From Symsagittifera roscoffensis (Eukaryota; Xenacoelomorpha; Acoela; Convolutidae): 34,681 bases of DNA. The DNA lies in NCBI RefSeq assembly GCF_963678635.1, contig NW_026970757.1:1-34681 (forward strand), read 5' to 3'. Of this stretch, positions 16,826 to 25,890 are shown piece after piece (the stretch's first letter is position 1; each line of letters begins with the position of its first letter). The position numbers and the translations under genes are program-made. The notes under the pieces are model-generated. The model did not search any database. It saw only the letters and a list, made by a program, of their open reading frames with translations, and had not been told where the DNA came from.

Positions 16826-17395
16826 TCAGAGAAAAGCGTAGCCAAGTTTCTTTCCCCTCTGTATTGTCACTGTTGTTGCTTCTGTGTTCAATAACACACT
16901 CACACATAGTCCGCTCTGAGTGAGTGAGAAGCTTCTTCCTAAAATAGCCGAGCTTTTACTGTTTGGATTTGGTACCAGACACACCTGTCTGTCATTGCTG
17001 AGTTCATTCAAGTTCCTCATCCTAAACGTCGCTACTACGGCTTGGTTTCGTTTTAATCTAACTTTTCGATCCAGAAAAATTGGCACCTTGGCCTGGTTAA
17101 TTAAGATCTTATTAAGGGGTCTCTTTTCATACTTTCTCTCAGGATCCTTGATCCTAATCAACCCGTCATTGAGATCGATCGTGACGTCAAAGTTGCGAAC
17201 GAAATCCCTTCCTAAGTTGAACTGATCGGATTCGTCCAAATTCTCCACTACTAGGAAGCTCATCCAAAGATGTCTTCCTCTGAGCTGCAGTGAAATAATC
17301 GGGGTTCGTCCAGTCACATAGATCGCTCCCTGATTGGCCGCTGTCGGATGTTTGTCGGTATGAGATCCGACCTCTCGAAACCCATGTCGGTCCAA
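16826..17395 (-). CDS. pro: Retropepsin C-terminal half and pro-RT connector
   Basis: The frame overlaps the end of gag by 82 bases in the -1 phase and completes the aspartic protease. NQGAIYVTGRTPI and LWMSFLVVENLD are the flap-side strands; FNLGRDFVRNFDVTIDL is the conserved hydrophobic-hydrophobic-G-R-D/N box near the C-terminus of retropepsins. The remainder (DPERKYEKRPLNKILI onward) is the basic connector leading to RT. The first 25 or so residues are a shadow of gag. The -1 relation to gag matches retroelements that make Pol by ribosomal frameshifting; CCGACAAACATCC is in the overlap but is not a canonical slippery heptamer. The frame ends at TGA (16826) after a TTTT run where the sense frame shifts. 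Confidence 0.82.
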   Translation of the reverse strand: MDRHGFREVGSHTDKHPTAANQGAIYVTGRTPIISLQLRGRHLWMSFLVVENLDESDQFNLGRDFVRNFDVTIDLNDGLIRIKDPERKYEKRPLNKILINQAKVPIFLDRKVRLKRNQAVVATFRMRNLNELSNDRQVCLVPNPNSKSSAILGRSFSLTQSGLCVSVLLNTEATTVTIQRGKKLGYAFL

Positions 17396-20250
17396 ATTTT
17401 GACTGGCATGACACTAACCACTGCTCCCGTGTCTAGCAGTCCCTTTACTGAAAGTTGTCTGCCTTGCACGTCCAGAACGTGTGCGGCCAGATCGGCCTCG
17501 CAACCTATGTGCACCGCATCTTGTTCGAGCATCGCGTTGTGTCCGATCCGTCTAACCTTCAGCTCCTCTTGACCAATGTATATCCGGCCAATCTGATCGT
17601 TCGCATCAGTTATGTGAGCTTTCGTGTAGATATTGATGCCATCCACATTCATTAGGATCGGGTAAGGGCCATGGACATCGATATAATGTCCGTCCACTTT
17701 CATCATCCTCGGACCTCCCGTTGTGAGCAGCGCTCGCACTGCCCTGGAGTCCAGTTTGGGATCTTTCTCCTTCAGGTAGTCGGCATAGATGTCCAGGTGG
17801 ACTAGTGTAATCTCGGATGGTTCACTCAAGTTCTTGACCACCTGGTGCCCTGCGACTGAGATGATGGACATTATTTTGGTCCCCTCCTTCGTCATGCCGA
17901 AAGTCTTACTAGATATAACGTTCAGTTTTAGTCCCTGTTTCCTGGGTTCCTCTTTGTCTTCTACTTTTGTCGTTTTACCCAGAACATTAAAACTTTCCCG
18001 AAGATCTGTGCCTTCCAGCTCCGACCTTACCCATTGCTCCACTTCTTTCGTGGCTAGGTCCTGTTTGACATTCTGCAGCGCTGTCCTTGCCGCCAGGCCG
18101 TAATCCACCTTGAGTGGGCTAGACGACTCTGCTTCGAGGTTCGAGGCTACCACCTCGTCAGGCCATGTCTTAACCTTTTTGGTCGTGAAGGTGCTCGGTG
18201 TCGTCTCCTTTCTCCGAGGTTCAGCCTCGTTCATCAGACGTGCTCGACTGGCCTTGACACCCGAAAGCGCCTCTTCATGGCGGGGATGTTTCGCGTCCGC
18301 TACTGCATCCCGAAATTGAGTACAATCCGACTTGAAGTGTCCCTCCAAATTACAGAAGAAACACCTCGGACCATATTTCATGATGAGCCCTCTGACGTAC
18401 TCTTCATGATCCTCGTCGGTCGCGTCGGCGTCCTCGAGAAAGTAGCCTATGGCCTTCATGTTCTGTTTGTATGCAGAACACGCGGAAACGTGATGGTCCA
18501 TCGAACCACAATTCGCACACGACCTCCTCTTATCCATGTAATTGCGAGGTTTGTACCAACTGGAGTTCGCACCAGTGTTTGTCCCGCTATAGTTGCCATA
18601 ATTGCTGTAACGGTTTTGCGCCCTCGGTTTTATGAGTAAATACTCGCGTGACTTCTTACACAAGTCGCCGGGCGTGGGTACCTGGTCAAGCGACAGGGTG
18701 AAGTGAGTGGCCAACATCGTCTTCAACTCCTCACTCCTTACTCCGTCCATGAACTTCGAAGCAATCGCCAAGTGTCGCTCGGATATTTTCTCATCTGGGT
18801 TGCTTCTCCTCCTAAGCAATTTAAGGTCGTCCAAAAATTTATCTATGGATTCGTCATCTCTTTGACGCCTCTTCTCGAACTTCACCATAGCCTGGTGCCC
18901 TTGTACTCCAGAGCCGAAACGATTCAGCAGGATGTCGAATATCTTGCGAGCGCTGTCTCTCTCATTGGCTCTTTTCGCCATAACACAACTTAATGCAGTA
19001 CCCTCCAGATTGCTCGTCAGCGCGCTGCACTCTTGTTTCTTGGAGAGATTCTCTTCCTCAAAGTGTAACTTCATCACCTCTATCCAAGTATCAATCCAGC
19101 CGTCTGACTCGTCTTTATATGACTTCGGCTTTTTCAGTGTCCTTCTTGACCTCTCTCCTCTCTCGGTTGACTTCGAGAGCTTGGTGATGAATGTTTCGAG
19201 AGATCTGTTCAGAGGCTCAAACATCGAGGCATACATCGTTGTGTCCTGTGAGACCGTAGTCAGATCTGGTACTGAACTGACTTGTGGCACAGTTGGCAAC
19301 CTTGTCTCCGGGGTGGCATCTGCCTCCGGCGGAACTGGATTCGTCCAGCCAGGCCTCGACGGGGCTGCCCTTGGCCGCTCCTTGTTTCTGGGTTCGTAGT
19401 TCGTTCTCGAGCCTTGCTGGGCTCTGGCATTGCTGCCCGTACCATCTCCATCATTTGCATGGCGTGAGCGCTCCCTTGGGTTGGAACGCTCCTGCCAATT
19501 GCTCCCATTCAGGATCGCGTCAAGCTTCCGCATCATTAAGTCAGACTTTGCATCTAACCTTTTCTCCAGGCTAGTCATCGTGTGGGCGTAGGTACTATCA
19601 AGATCGTTCAACAATCGTTCGATCTCCCTGGTCATCCTAGCCTCTCTTTCGTATGACTCCTTGTTTGCCTGTGCCAGGCTCTCCGCCAGGCATTGATCGG
19701 TGTTGCGAATCAACTGAGCCTGATCAACCCTCGCCTGCGACTTGACATGCGTTAGTTCGTCTCTCAGATTCTCTTGACCTTTGTGAGCTCTCTCATCAAC
19801 CTGATCTATTCTTTTAGTCATGTCCCGCCTCAGTTCATCTAGACCATTCATTACGCCAGCGAACATGTCACTTATGTCGCCAGTGGCCCCAAATGACGGG
19901 GTTAGTCCCAGAGAAGATGAGGTCAACTGCGGCTGCAGCCTGGTGCTTGATGACGCACCGCCTTTTTGCTTGCTCATCGACGTCATTAATCTGTCGAAGG
20001 TTGATGACGCTCCCATCGTTATCCCATCTGACATGGGCCTGGTCGGCGAGGTTGACGACGCCTTCCTGCTCATATCGTTCCTTGGGCACGGTGTGAAGTT
20101 CACATCCGGATGGGTTATCTCCGGGTAGTCATCACTGGAAGTCAAACCTACAATGGGTAGTGACGCCATGCGTTCGTCGTACAAAGACTTCCAACTCTTC
20201 TTGGCCTTTGAACCCGTTTGTTCTTCACTCGGGCTTATACTCGACATCAT
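17314..20250 (-). CDS. gag: Gag-protease polyprotein (capsid, two zinc knuckles, protease start)
   Basis: The 978-residue protein forms the particle and binds the genomic RNA. Residues 130-250 are a predicted coiled coil. Residues about 375-545 are a retrotransposon gag capsid-like region (DGWIDTWIEVMKLHFEEE, then FEKRRQRDDESIDKFLDDL). Two CCHC zinc knuckles lie at 578-591 (CANCGSMDHHVSAC) and 630-643 (CFFCNLEGHFKSDC). Residues about 836-905 (ALLTTGG...IGRIYIGQEEL) look like a retropepsin fold without the catalytic Asp. The real active site is LLDTGAVVSVMP with D940. The frame ends at TGA (17314), and the rest of the protease is in the -1 frame. Upstream the frame is open to a TAG at 20302, beyond which an N-terminal piece lies in the same phase. 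KLDAIL and a following NRSLE.F segment are shared with the plus-strand gag at the right end of the window. Confidence 0.92.
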   Translation of the reverse strand: MMSSISPSEEQTGSKAKKSWKSLYDERMASLPIVGLTSSDDYPEITHPDVNFTPCPRNDMSRKASSTSPTRPMSDGITMGASSTFDRLMTSMSKQKGGASSSTRLQPQLTSSSLGLTPSFGATGDISDMFAGVMNGLDELRRDMTKRIDQVDERAHKGQENLRDELTHVKSQARVDQAQLIRNTDQCLAESLAQANKESYEREARMTREIERLLNDLDSTYAHTMTSLEKRLDAKSDLMMRKLDAILNGSNWQERSNPRERSRHANDGDGTGSNARAQQGSRTNYEPRNKERPRAAPSRPGWTNPVPPEADATPETRLPTVPQVSSVPDLTTVSQDTTMYASMFEPLNRSLETFITKLSKSTERGERSRRTLKKPKSYKDESDGWIDTWIEVMKLHFEEENLSKKQECSALTSNLEGTALSCVMAKRANERDSARKIFDILLNRFGSGVQGHQAMVKFEKRRQRDDESIDKFLDDLKLLRRRSNPDEKISERHLAIASKFMDGVRSEELKTMLATHFTLSLDQVPTPGDLCKKSREYLLIKPRAQNRYSNYGNYSGTNTGANSSWYKPRNYMDKRRSCANCGSMDHHVSACSAYKQNMKAIGYFLEDADATDEDHEEYVRGLIMKYGPRCFFCNLEGHFKSDCTQFRDAVADAKHPRHEEALSGVKASRARLMNEAEPRRKETTPSTFTTKKVKTWPDEVVASNLEAESSSPLKVDYGLAARTALQNVKQDLATKEVEQWVRSELEGTDLRESFNVLGKTTKVEDKEEPRKQGLKLNVISSKTFGMTKEGTKIMSIISVAGHQVVKNLSEPSEITLVHLDIYADYLKEKDPKLDSRAVRALLTTGGPRMMKVDGHYIDVHGPYPILMNVDGINIYTKAHITDANDQIGRIYIGQEELKVRRIGHNAMLEQDAVHIGCEADLAAHVLDVQGRQLSVKGLLDTGAVVSVMPVKIWTDMGFERSDLIPTNIRQRPIRERSM

Positions 20251-20301
20251 CGCCTTGTTGCTCTGCTTGGCCAGAGATGAGTGGGTACTAGCCGAATGTG
20301 A

Positions 20302-20763
20302 CTATTCTCCCCTCCACCTGTGACTTTTGGTCTCCGATTTGGACATCCCCTTGAATAATACTTCCTCTCGCAGCTCGACCTCGGAACGCTCCGAGGTCTC
20401 CTCTGTCCTCTCGACTTCCTCCCGCTCGAGGTCCTCGCTCGGCTCAAAGTCGGGTCGAATGAGCGTCTGTTCTCCCTCGTCAAAGGGGTCCACAAGCGTT
20501 TCGCTCGCGGTTCCGGCTTCGGCGCTCCGCCTTTGATCGCCATCGAGGTTTTTCTCGCTCCTCAATCTCATTCCGCTCACTGAAAGATCAGGTTGACCTT
20601 TAGTCAATTCGTTTTCAGCAAACACGTCGGAGGCGCTGCTAAACGAGGACTGGCTACGCCTAGTTTTAAATTTTCGCGTGCTGCCCTTGCTCAGCCTGGG
20701 AATCTTAGTAGTCGATCCTAACGAGTCCCTGCGCTGCATACTTTGTGACACAAAAAAAAACAA
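20302..20763 (-). CDS. Probable Gag N-terminal piece, cut off by an in-frame TAG
   Basis: A 153-residue hydrophilic frame, in the same phase as gag and separated from it only by a TAG (20302-20304) and 17 open codons. It is rich in Ser, Arg and Glu (for example EDLEREEVERTEETSERSE) and has no known domain. The likely start is the second ATG, beginning MQRRDSLGS. In the second element the gag ORF extends about as far upstream of the shared coiled-coil region as this piece does, which suggests one protein whose frame is interrupted here. An independent small upstream ORF is the alternative. Confidence 0.62.
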   Translation of the reverse strand: MFFFVSQSMQRRDSLGSTTKIPRLSKGSTRKFKTRRSQSSFSSASDVFAENELTKGQPDLSVSGMRLRSEKNLDGDQRRSAEAGTASETLVDPFDEGEQTLIRPDFEPSEDLEREEVERTEETSERSEVELREEVLFKGMSKSETKSHRWRGE

Positions 20764-23710
20764 TATTCGTATGTCGAAAAATCAGTATCAATCTCTTAGG
20801 TTTCTCAATGACAATCTTAGTGACTCAGCTAGAGTTACACACACACACAGGGCCTGCTCAGTATTGATATAATGCTAACTCAAACCTGTTGTATAGTATA
20901 ACAGTATCACAAGATTTTCACAAGATATAATCAACACACAAAACACAATAGATAATCAGATAAGAATATCCTACAGGTGACAGCGACCTTTTGTCAGTAT
21001 CAATTTATCGCTACACAATTTATCAAGTCACTGCTTTGTTAAAACTAAACAATCTTTGATAAAAAGCAGTGATGATTCAGAAACAGATCAATAAAACTTA
21101 GTCTTAAAGAAAAAGACTTCCCCCAATCGGAACGATCCGAAAGAACAAAGCCCAGGACACAGTCTTCTCAAGTGGGTGTGTATTTGCCTAATACACCCAC
21201 CGAGGTCTTCTTTTAGGTGCCCCGCGATTGCCTGAGCTGTCCTATCAAGTGGCTCAAGGCAACCTCTGATCGAAAACTTCTAAAGTCTATGAAAAAGCTC
21301 CCCCACACCCGGAACGCTCCAAGTGCACGAGAGCAGGGAACAACTTTTCTTCTCAAGTGAGTGTGTATTTGCCTAATTCACTCACCGAGGTCTTCTTTTA
21401 TTTGTTCCCGGATTGCCCGAACTTTCCTATTAATTAGCTCAAGGCAACCGCACAACCAAAATCACAATCAAAAAAATTTTTTTGTTCGGGTACTTCTAAT
21501 ACACCCGATCTAGAATCCAAAGTTGATCACAAGTTTCTGGGTCAAAATGGGCTCTTATGATCCTAATAAGCCCGCCTAATATCCTAATATGATTTTAATT
21601 AAATGGATATTTTCCTTTTCCCAAATTGCCACAGAAGGTTTCCTCAAGCTTTCAACAAGGAGGGTTGCTAAGATGTTCAAGTCACTCCGGAGGGTTGTTA
21701 AGACACTTAGCCTACCTCGGAGGGTACCTTAATCACCCAAGTTACCTCGGAGGGTCCCCTTAAATTCACTAAGGAGGGTCAATAAGATGCTTAATATGCT
21801 CCGGAGGGTTACTTCGGAGGGTACCTCCAAAATTTTCAAATTTCTGAAACTCACTTAGAAGGGTCTTCAATTAACTTCAGGAAGCGTCAAAACAAGCTAA
21901 GTTCTCTACGATGGGCTGTTTTAACTTCTATGGGTGATCTCGTGGAATTTTTCCACAAAGGAGGGTTGCTAAGGGGTTTAGCTGACTCCGGAGGGTTACT
22001 TCGGAGGGTTCCCCAAAAATCACGAAAAAGGTTTTGTTACCGCAATAAAGTCTCTAAAAGCGGTCCACCTGAGTTAAAACTAGGTTGGCTGACACGGTCA
22101 ACCTTCCCAGTTGGATAAAAAGGTGTTTTGATAAAATTTTCTGCCGCTCGGAGGGTTACCTGTAATTTGGACCCTCCGAACCAACAAATTCTAAAAAATT
22201 TCTCTTTTCCGAGATTATCAACCCAAAAACTTTGAGAAATTGCCAAAAACGTGTTTGTCCAAATGGCCTTTTTTCACCACCTATATAGGTTCTGAGAAAC
22301 TTTTTCCGCAATTCCTATCGAAAGTGCCTAAAAATAATTGAAACGAGCGTAGTAGCCCTGTACGGCACTGGAATAGTGCAAAAAACCGGATCAAAATTGG
22401 TTTGGAGACAAAAATTTGGCCAATAACTATCAAATTTGGACCCTCCGGTTCCTTCCTTTTCCAATCCTTAAGTCGTTAGCTCTATCCAAGGAGCCAATCG
22501 GAGGGTTACTCAAGAATTTCTCTAGTAACCGAACACGTAATGCTAGCACGCTCCTAACGCAAAAAATTTTATTGCTCTAACTCTAAAAACTCAAAAACTC
22601 GATCCCCAAAACAGATTGACAAAATTCAGAAAATTATCGAAATTTTGACCGAAAAATTTTGGTTTTTTTCCAACTTCTACTGAGTCTTTTCTCACGCGGT
22701 TTCTTTAGTTAGGGGGATCGAACTACGTACCTACTCCCTATATAAAAGCTTTTTGTTGATCGGAAAAGCTCGGATATCCAAAAATTTGGGGGTCTACAGT
22801 TTGATTGAAAGTCGATGATTTTCGACAAAATTGGGTGTTTTTTTTTTTGGTCTAATTGAGGAGATAAGTAAGATGTAATAAGGATAATAACCTATTAGTA
22901 GTCGTTAATGAATAGTACTATACCCTCTTTTGCACCAAAATACCCGAATTAAGACCCTTAACTCGGAAATTTGTAATCGATGGAGGGTACAATCGGACCG
23001 CGCCAATCGTGCCCCCCACCACTTAAGTTTTAATGAAATAGTACCCGAACGATACTAAAGTTGCTTCAACGATACCCAACAGTCGTTGCGGATGTTGTCC
23101 CTGATGTCCCTGTTGAGTGTGGAACACGTTGATCAGCTTGCCACTCTACCCTCCGGTCACCGGCAAAATCACCATTAACGTGCTTAAACACTCAAATTAC
23201 ACTCGAGGGAGGGTATCCAACCCTTCACCAAAACACATAATCTTTCTATCAGAAACGATATAAATCAATCTGAAACAACAACAAATAGGAAGGTCAGATC
23301 ACATCTCGTCCGGAAATAACATATAAACTGTCACTTTATGTTTTTTACTGTTTTTGGTCTTTTTTGGATTTTTTACTGTTTTTTGTACTTTTTTGTTTTC
23401 AAATGAATTTATTTTTGGCTTTTTCTTGGTTATACAATATTTTTGTTTGGTTTTACGCTTTCTCTTTAATTGTTTTTGGTCCTGGGACCTCAGGACAAGC
23501 GGGCTCTAGATTTCCCACCTAACCCTCCGGCCCCCGGAATTTTCGTTGTTAACTAAGTTAAAAAGCTAAATAGCACTGGACGGAGGGTACGCACCTTCCC
23601 CCGATTACAATAACGGTCATTAAGGCCTCTACCTCGGGCTTACTCCCGGAGTGGAGGGTTCGTCGCTGAAACGCTTGCTGATCATGATGGTCTTATGCCT
23701 TTGACAGGCC
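20764..23710 (-). other. 3-kb non-coding leader of the giant element
   Basis: No ORF of note occurs on the coding strand between the PBS and the gag N-terminal piece. The leader holds a tandemly duplicated folded module (21118-21449), about twenty scattered GGAGGGT/ACCCTCC words (21650-23660), and T- or A-rich tracts (for example 22838-22850 and 23340-23470). Packaging, translation and dimerisation signals would be expected here, but I can assign none with certainty. Confidence 0.7.
21118..21449 (-). repeat. Tandem duplication of a folded leader module (period about 180-185 bp)
   Basis: Unit 1 is about 21118-21264 and unit 2 about 21298-21449. Shared blocks include TCTTCTCAAGTG, GTGTATTTGCCTAAT, ACCGAGGTCTTCTTTTA and GCTCAAGGCAACC. 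Each unit has the same nested pairing: an inner hairpin (21172-21200 and 21357-21385), an enclosing stem (21155-21160 with 21217-21222; 21336-21342 with 21403-21409), and a downstream hairpin (21228-21262 and 21413-21447). One inner-stem pair changes from G-C to A-T, and the enclosing stem pairs with different bases in the two units. Confidence 0.72.
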
Positions 23711-23725
23711 CACCCAGGAGCGCCA
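23711..23725 (-). promoter_or_regulatory. Primer-binding site, tRNA-Asn-like
   Basis: On the minus strand TGGCGCTCCTGGGTG lies 12 bases after the 5' LTR. Its complement, CACCCAGGAGCGCCA, ends in CCA and resembles the 3' end of animal tRNA-Asn (CACCCAGG...CGCCA); the match continues with CC upstream. The same 15 bases occur in the second element at 30796-30810. The tRNA identity rests on memory of tRNA-Asn sequences. Confidence 0.75.
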
Positions 23726-23737
23726 TAAAAACGTCTA

Positions 23738-24618
23738 TGTAACATTCGCCCAAATACTACACAGCGACGGAGCGTAGAAAAAGTACCTATTAACGACTGG
23801 CAGGCGTCAGTTACCTTAATCCTACTCGTTTTTCACCGTCTCGACCTTGCCAGTTGATTTTCTGGTCTGTCTAGGGCAAAGTAAAAAGTTACCATTTTTA
23901 GGCCATCAGTCAAACGACTTTTGATCAGCTTTCGTTTACATGCGAACACAACCACATAGCTGAGTCTCGGATCCTCAGACTACGTGATTGTCATTAAAAA
24001 CACGGCTCGAACAACCTATTTTAATATGTTTTGTGTGACAGTTCTATGTTAAATCCATTGGAGATGGATTGACCCTTTCCTCTTTCTAGCTACTCATATT
24101 CTAAAATATCAAGTTACGCCGGTGTTAAATTAAAGTTTCACGACATCCAAGTAGCTATATAGTTAGTTTTATACAGTCCCTTCACATAAACAGTCTCTGG
24201 GGACCAAGCCTCCACTCCCGTGATATTCCAGCGATAACGCTCTTATCTCTCCTAATTTGCGTCCCGGGAGGGTTCCGTGGAATACTCCTTCCCCACTGAA
24301 GCTTTCTTCTCCACCAGTATACGCTGACAAGTGTCTTATCGTGCGTTGTTGCCACGATAAGAGGCTTCGTTTTTTCCGTCTCTTGTACGACTGTTTTTCA
24401 CAATATTTGTCGTTGTTCTGATTTTCTCAGCTTTTTTGGTCAAAATGGCCGTTTTTCGTATTTCTGAGAAATATCAACTTGAAAATCGAAATTTTAAAAA
24501 TAGAAAATTTCAGAATACTTCGACCCTCCTTTCAAGCACTTTTTTGCTGTTAAGGCCTTTTCTCTCTGATTCGTGCTTCGTCGGAAGGTTGCGCTGTGCC
24601 ATCTGGCAGAATGGTACA
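23738..24618 (-). repeat. 5' LTR of the giant element
   Basis: This is the partner of 401-1283, with about 97% identity by eye. On the minus strand it begins TGTACCATTCTG (a T/C change near the start relative to the other LTR) and ends GTTACA before the PBS. Transcription of the element should start inside it and run leftwards; I could not place the start site. Confidence 0.92.
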
Positions 24619-25104
24619 AAAGAAGTTGGAAGCATTAATCACTAGGGTCTAGAAAATAAACACGCAATGGCGATTTGAATGCGGCAGAAAGGAAAATGAG
24701 TGAACTGCTGAAGTGCAGGAGTCAGACTTGGAGAGGGAAAGAAAGATCAGACCGGATATGCAACAAGTGCAGAGATGTTATTAGATGGAAGGAGATCTGC
24801 AGAGCCTAGAAGGCAGAATCTGGGAGATGAGCACAAAACAATGCTCCAATTTTCGAAGAAATAAGAGAGAAATCGAGAGAATACATGCTGATGAAACCAA
24901 AGAATTAATCGTTTTCGATTGGAGGGAACTACTATAGTTGTTGTTGTTGTTGTTATGGCTTTCCAGTAGAATACTGGTGGGAATTTCTTCCACAGAACTT
25001 ATAAAATTGTCCAGTTATTTTTGCACGTTGTGCAGTCGCAGCATATCTGCCAAGTGCAGAGGTTGATTGTTGTGATAAATTTTTTAAATAGTTTCCGGTT
25101 TGAT
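24619..25104. other. Unassigned DNA with a (TTG)n tract
   Basis: No convincing ORF is present. A purine-rich stretch (24650-24890) is followed by a short TTG microsatellite (24938-24954) and then AT-rich DNA up to the LINE ORF1 start. The (TTG)n could be the tail of another decayed element or part of the LINE 5' region. It shows no match to the LTR fragment on the far side of the giant element. Confidence 0.5.
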
Positions 25105-25890
25105 ATGTCTCAAGCAAAAGCTACTAGATGTGGACCATGCAACAAACCAGTGAAGGACAACGACTCAACTGCTATAGGATGTGAAAAGTGCAGCGCGTGG
25201 TTCCATGGGCAATGTGTTGGATTGTCTCCCGATGATGTAGCTACAATGGGCAAAATTCGAGGATGCTTCTGCCTGTGCTCTGGCTGCCTTGAGGGGAACA
25301 TATTCACATCCCAAGCTAAGTTTGAACTGATTATTCAAAGACAAGAAAGCTTAATCGAAATTACAAAAAGCATTAAAGAAACTGTTGAAAATGTTGATCC
25401 AACCAAGACAGCATCATCGAATGTACCGGTTAATAGTCGTATTAATAACAATCACTGGGCCAACACATGTGAAAACGAGATAATCATCGACGGAGTCTGC
25501 GAAGACAACGGTCAGTTTACATCCAATATAGAGGCCGAAGAAGCCAAAGTGGTCGACATTTTTGATCATATAGGCGAAGAAAATCTCAGTATCTACCAAT
25601 TGTATAGACTTGGAAAAGCTAATCCCCAACAACGAAGACCGCGTCCTTTACTTGTTCGTCTGTCATCCGAATGGAATGCTAGAAAATGCCTAGCAAAATC
25701 TTACAAACTGAAGAATTTCAAAGAAAAGATTTTCATATCGAAGTCCCTAAACCAAGAAGAACAGATTCTGAAACGTAAGATCTTCAAGAAACGGTACGAC
25801 ATGATTAACAATGAAGAAGTTCCACGCGATGAGCTAAAAATTCGTGGTCTGACCCTCGAACGAAATGGTATCGAAATCAATCTTGACTGA
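25105..25890 (+). CDS. LINE ORF1 with PHD finger
   Basis: Starting at the ATG at 25105 (MSQAKATRCG), the protein has about 261 residues. Residues 9-60 form a C4HC3 PHD finger: CGPC, CEKC, WFHGQC, then CLCSGC. A helical middle part follows, then a C-terminal domain typical of LINE ORF1 proteins that bind RNA (YRLGKANPQQRRPRPLLVRL, then FISKSLNQEEQ and DELKIRGLTLERNG). It would form the ribonucleoprotein with the element's RNA. The first possible upstream start in frame is only a TTG. The frame ends at TGA, and the endonuclease begins in the same phase right after it. The ORF is intact although ORF2 is not. Confidence 0.85.
   Translation: MSQAKATRCGPCNKPVKDNDSTAIGCEKCSAWFHGQCVGLSPDDVATMGKIRGCFCLCSGCLEGNIFTSQAKFELIIQRQESLIEITKSIKETVENVDPTKTASSNVPVNSRINNNHWANTCENEIIIDGVCEDNGQFTSNIEAEEAKVVDIFDHIGEENLSIYQLYRLGKANPQQRRPRPLLVRLSSEWNARKCLAKSYKLKNFKEKIFISKSLNQEEQILKRKIFKKRYDMINNEEVPRDELKIRGLTLERNGIEINLD

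Larger units (their letters stand above)
401..24618 (-). mobile_element. Giant (24.2 kb) Ty3/gypsy-type LTR retrotransposon
   Basis: Two direct repeats of about 882 bases, both TG...CA, flank internal DNA coding on the minus strand. Next to the right-hand (5') LTR is a PBS complementary to a tRNA 3' end, and next to the left-hand (3') LTR is a polypurine tract. Order of domains is gag, zinc knuckles, aspartic protease, RT, RNase H, integrase with GPY/F-like end, which is the Ty3/gypsy (Metaviridae) order. The length is several times the usual 5-8 kb: a 3-kb leader, a 500-residue linker in pol, a macro-like C-terminal extension and 8.8 kb of further ORFs account for the excess. Several reading frames are broken. 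No clear target-site duplication is visible (GAAAT on the left, AAAGA on the right). Confidence 0.93.

Noticed and set aside
17314-17395. Canonical -1 slippery heptamer at the gag-pro/pol overlap
   Set aside because: The overlap has CGACAAAC but no X-XXY-YYZ heptamer in the gag phase; I keep only the -1 relation.
23698-23725. tRNA-Asn gene
   Set aside because: Only the 3' end is present, in primer-binding-site position next to the LTR; there is no anticodon or D arm.
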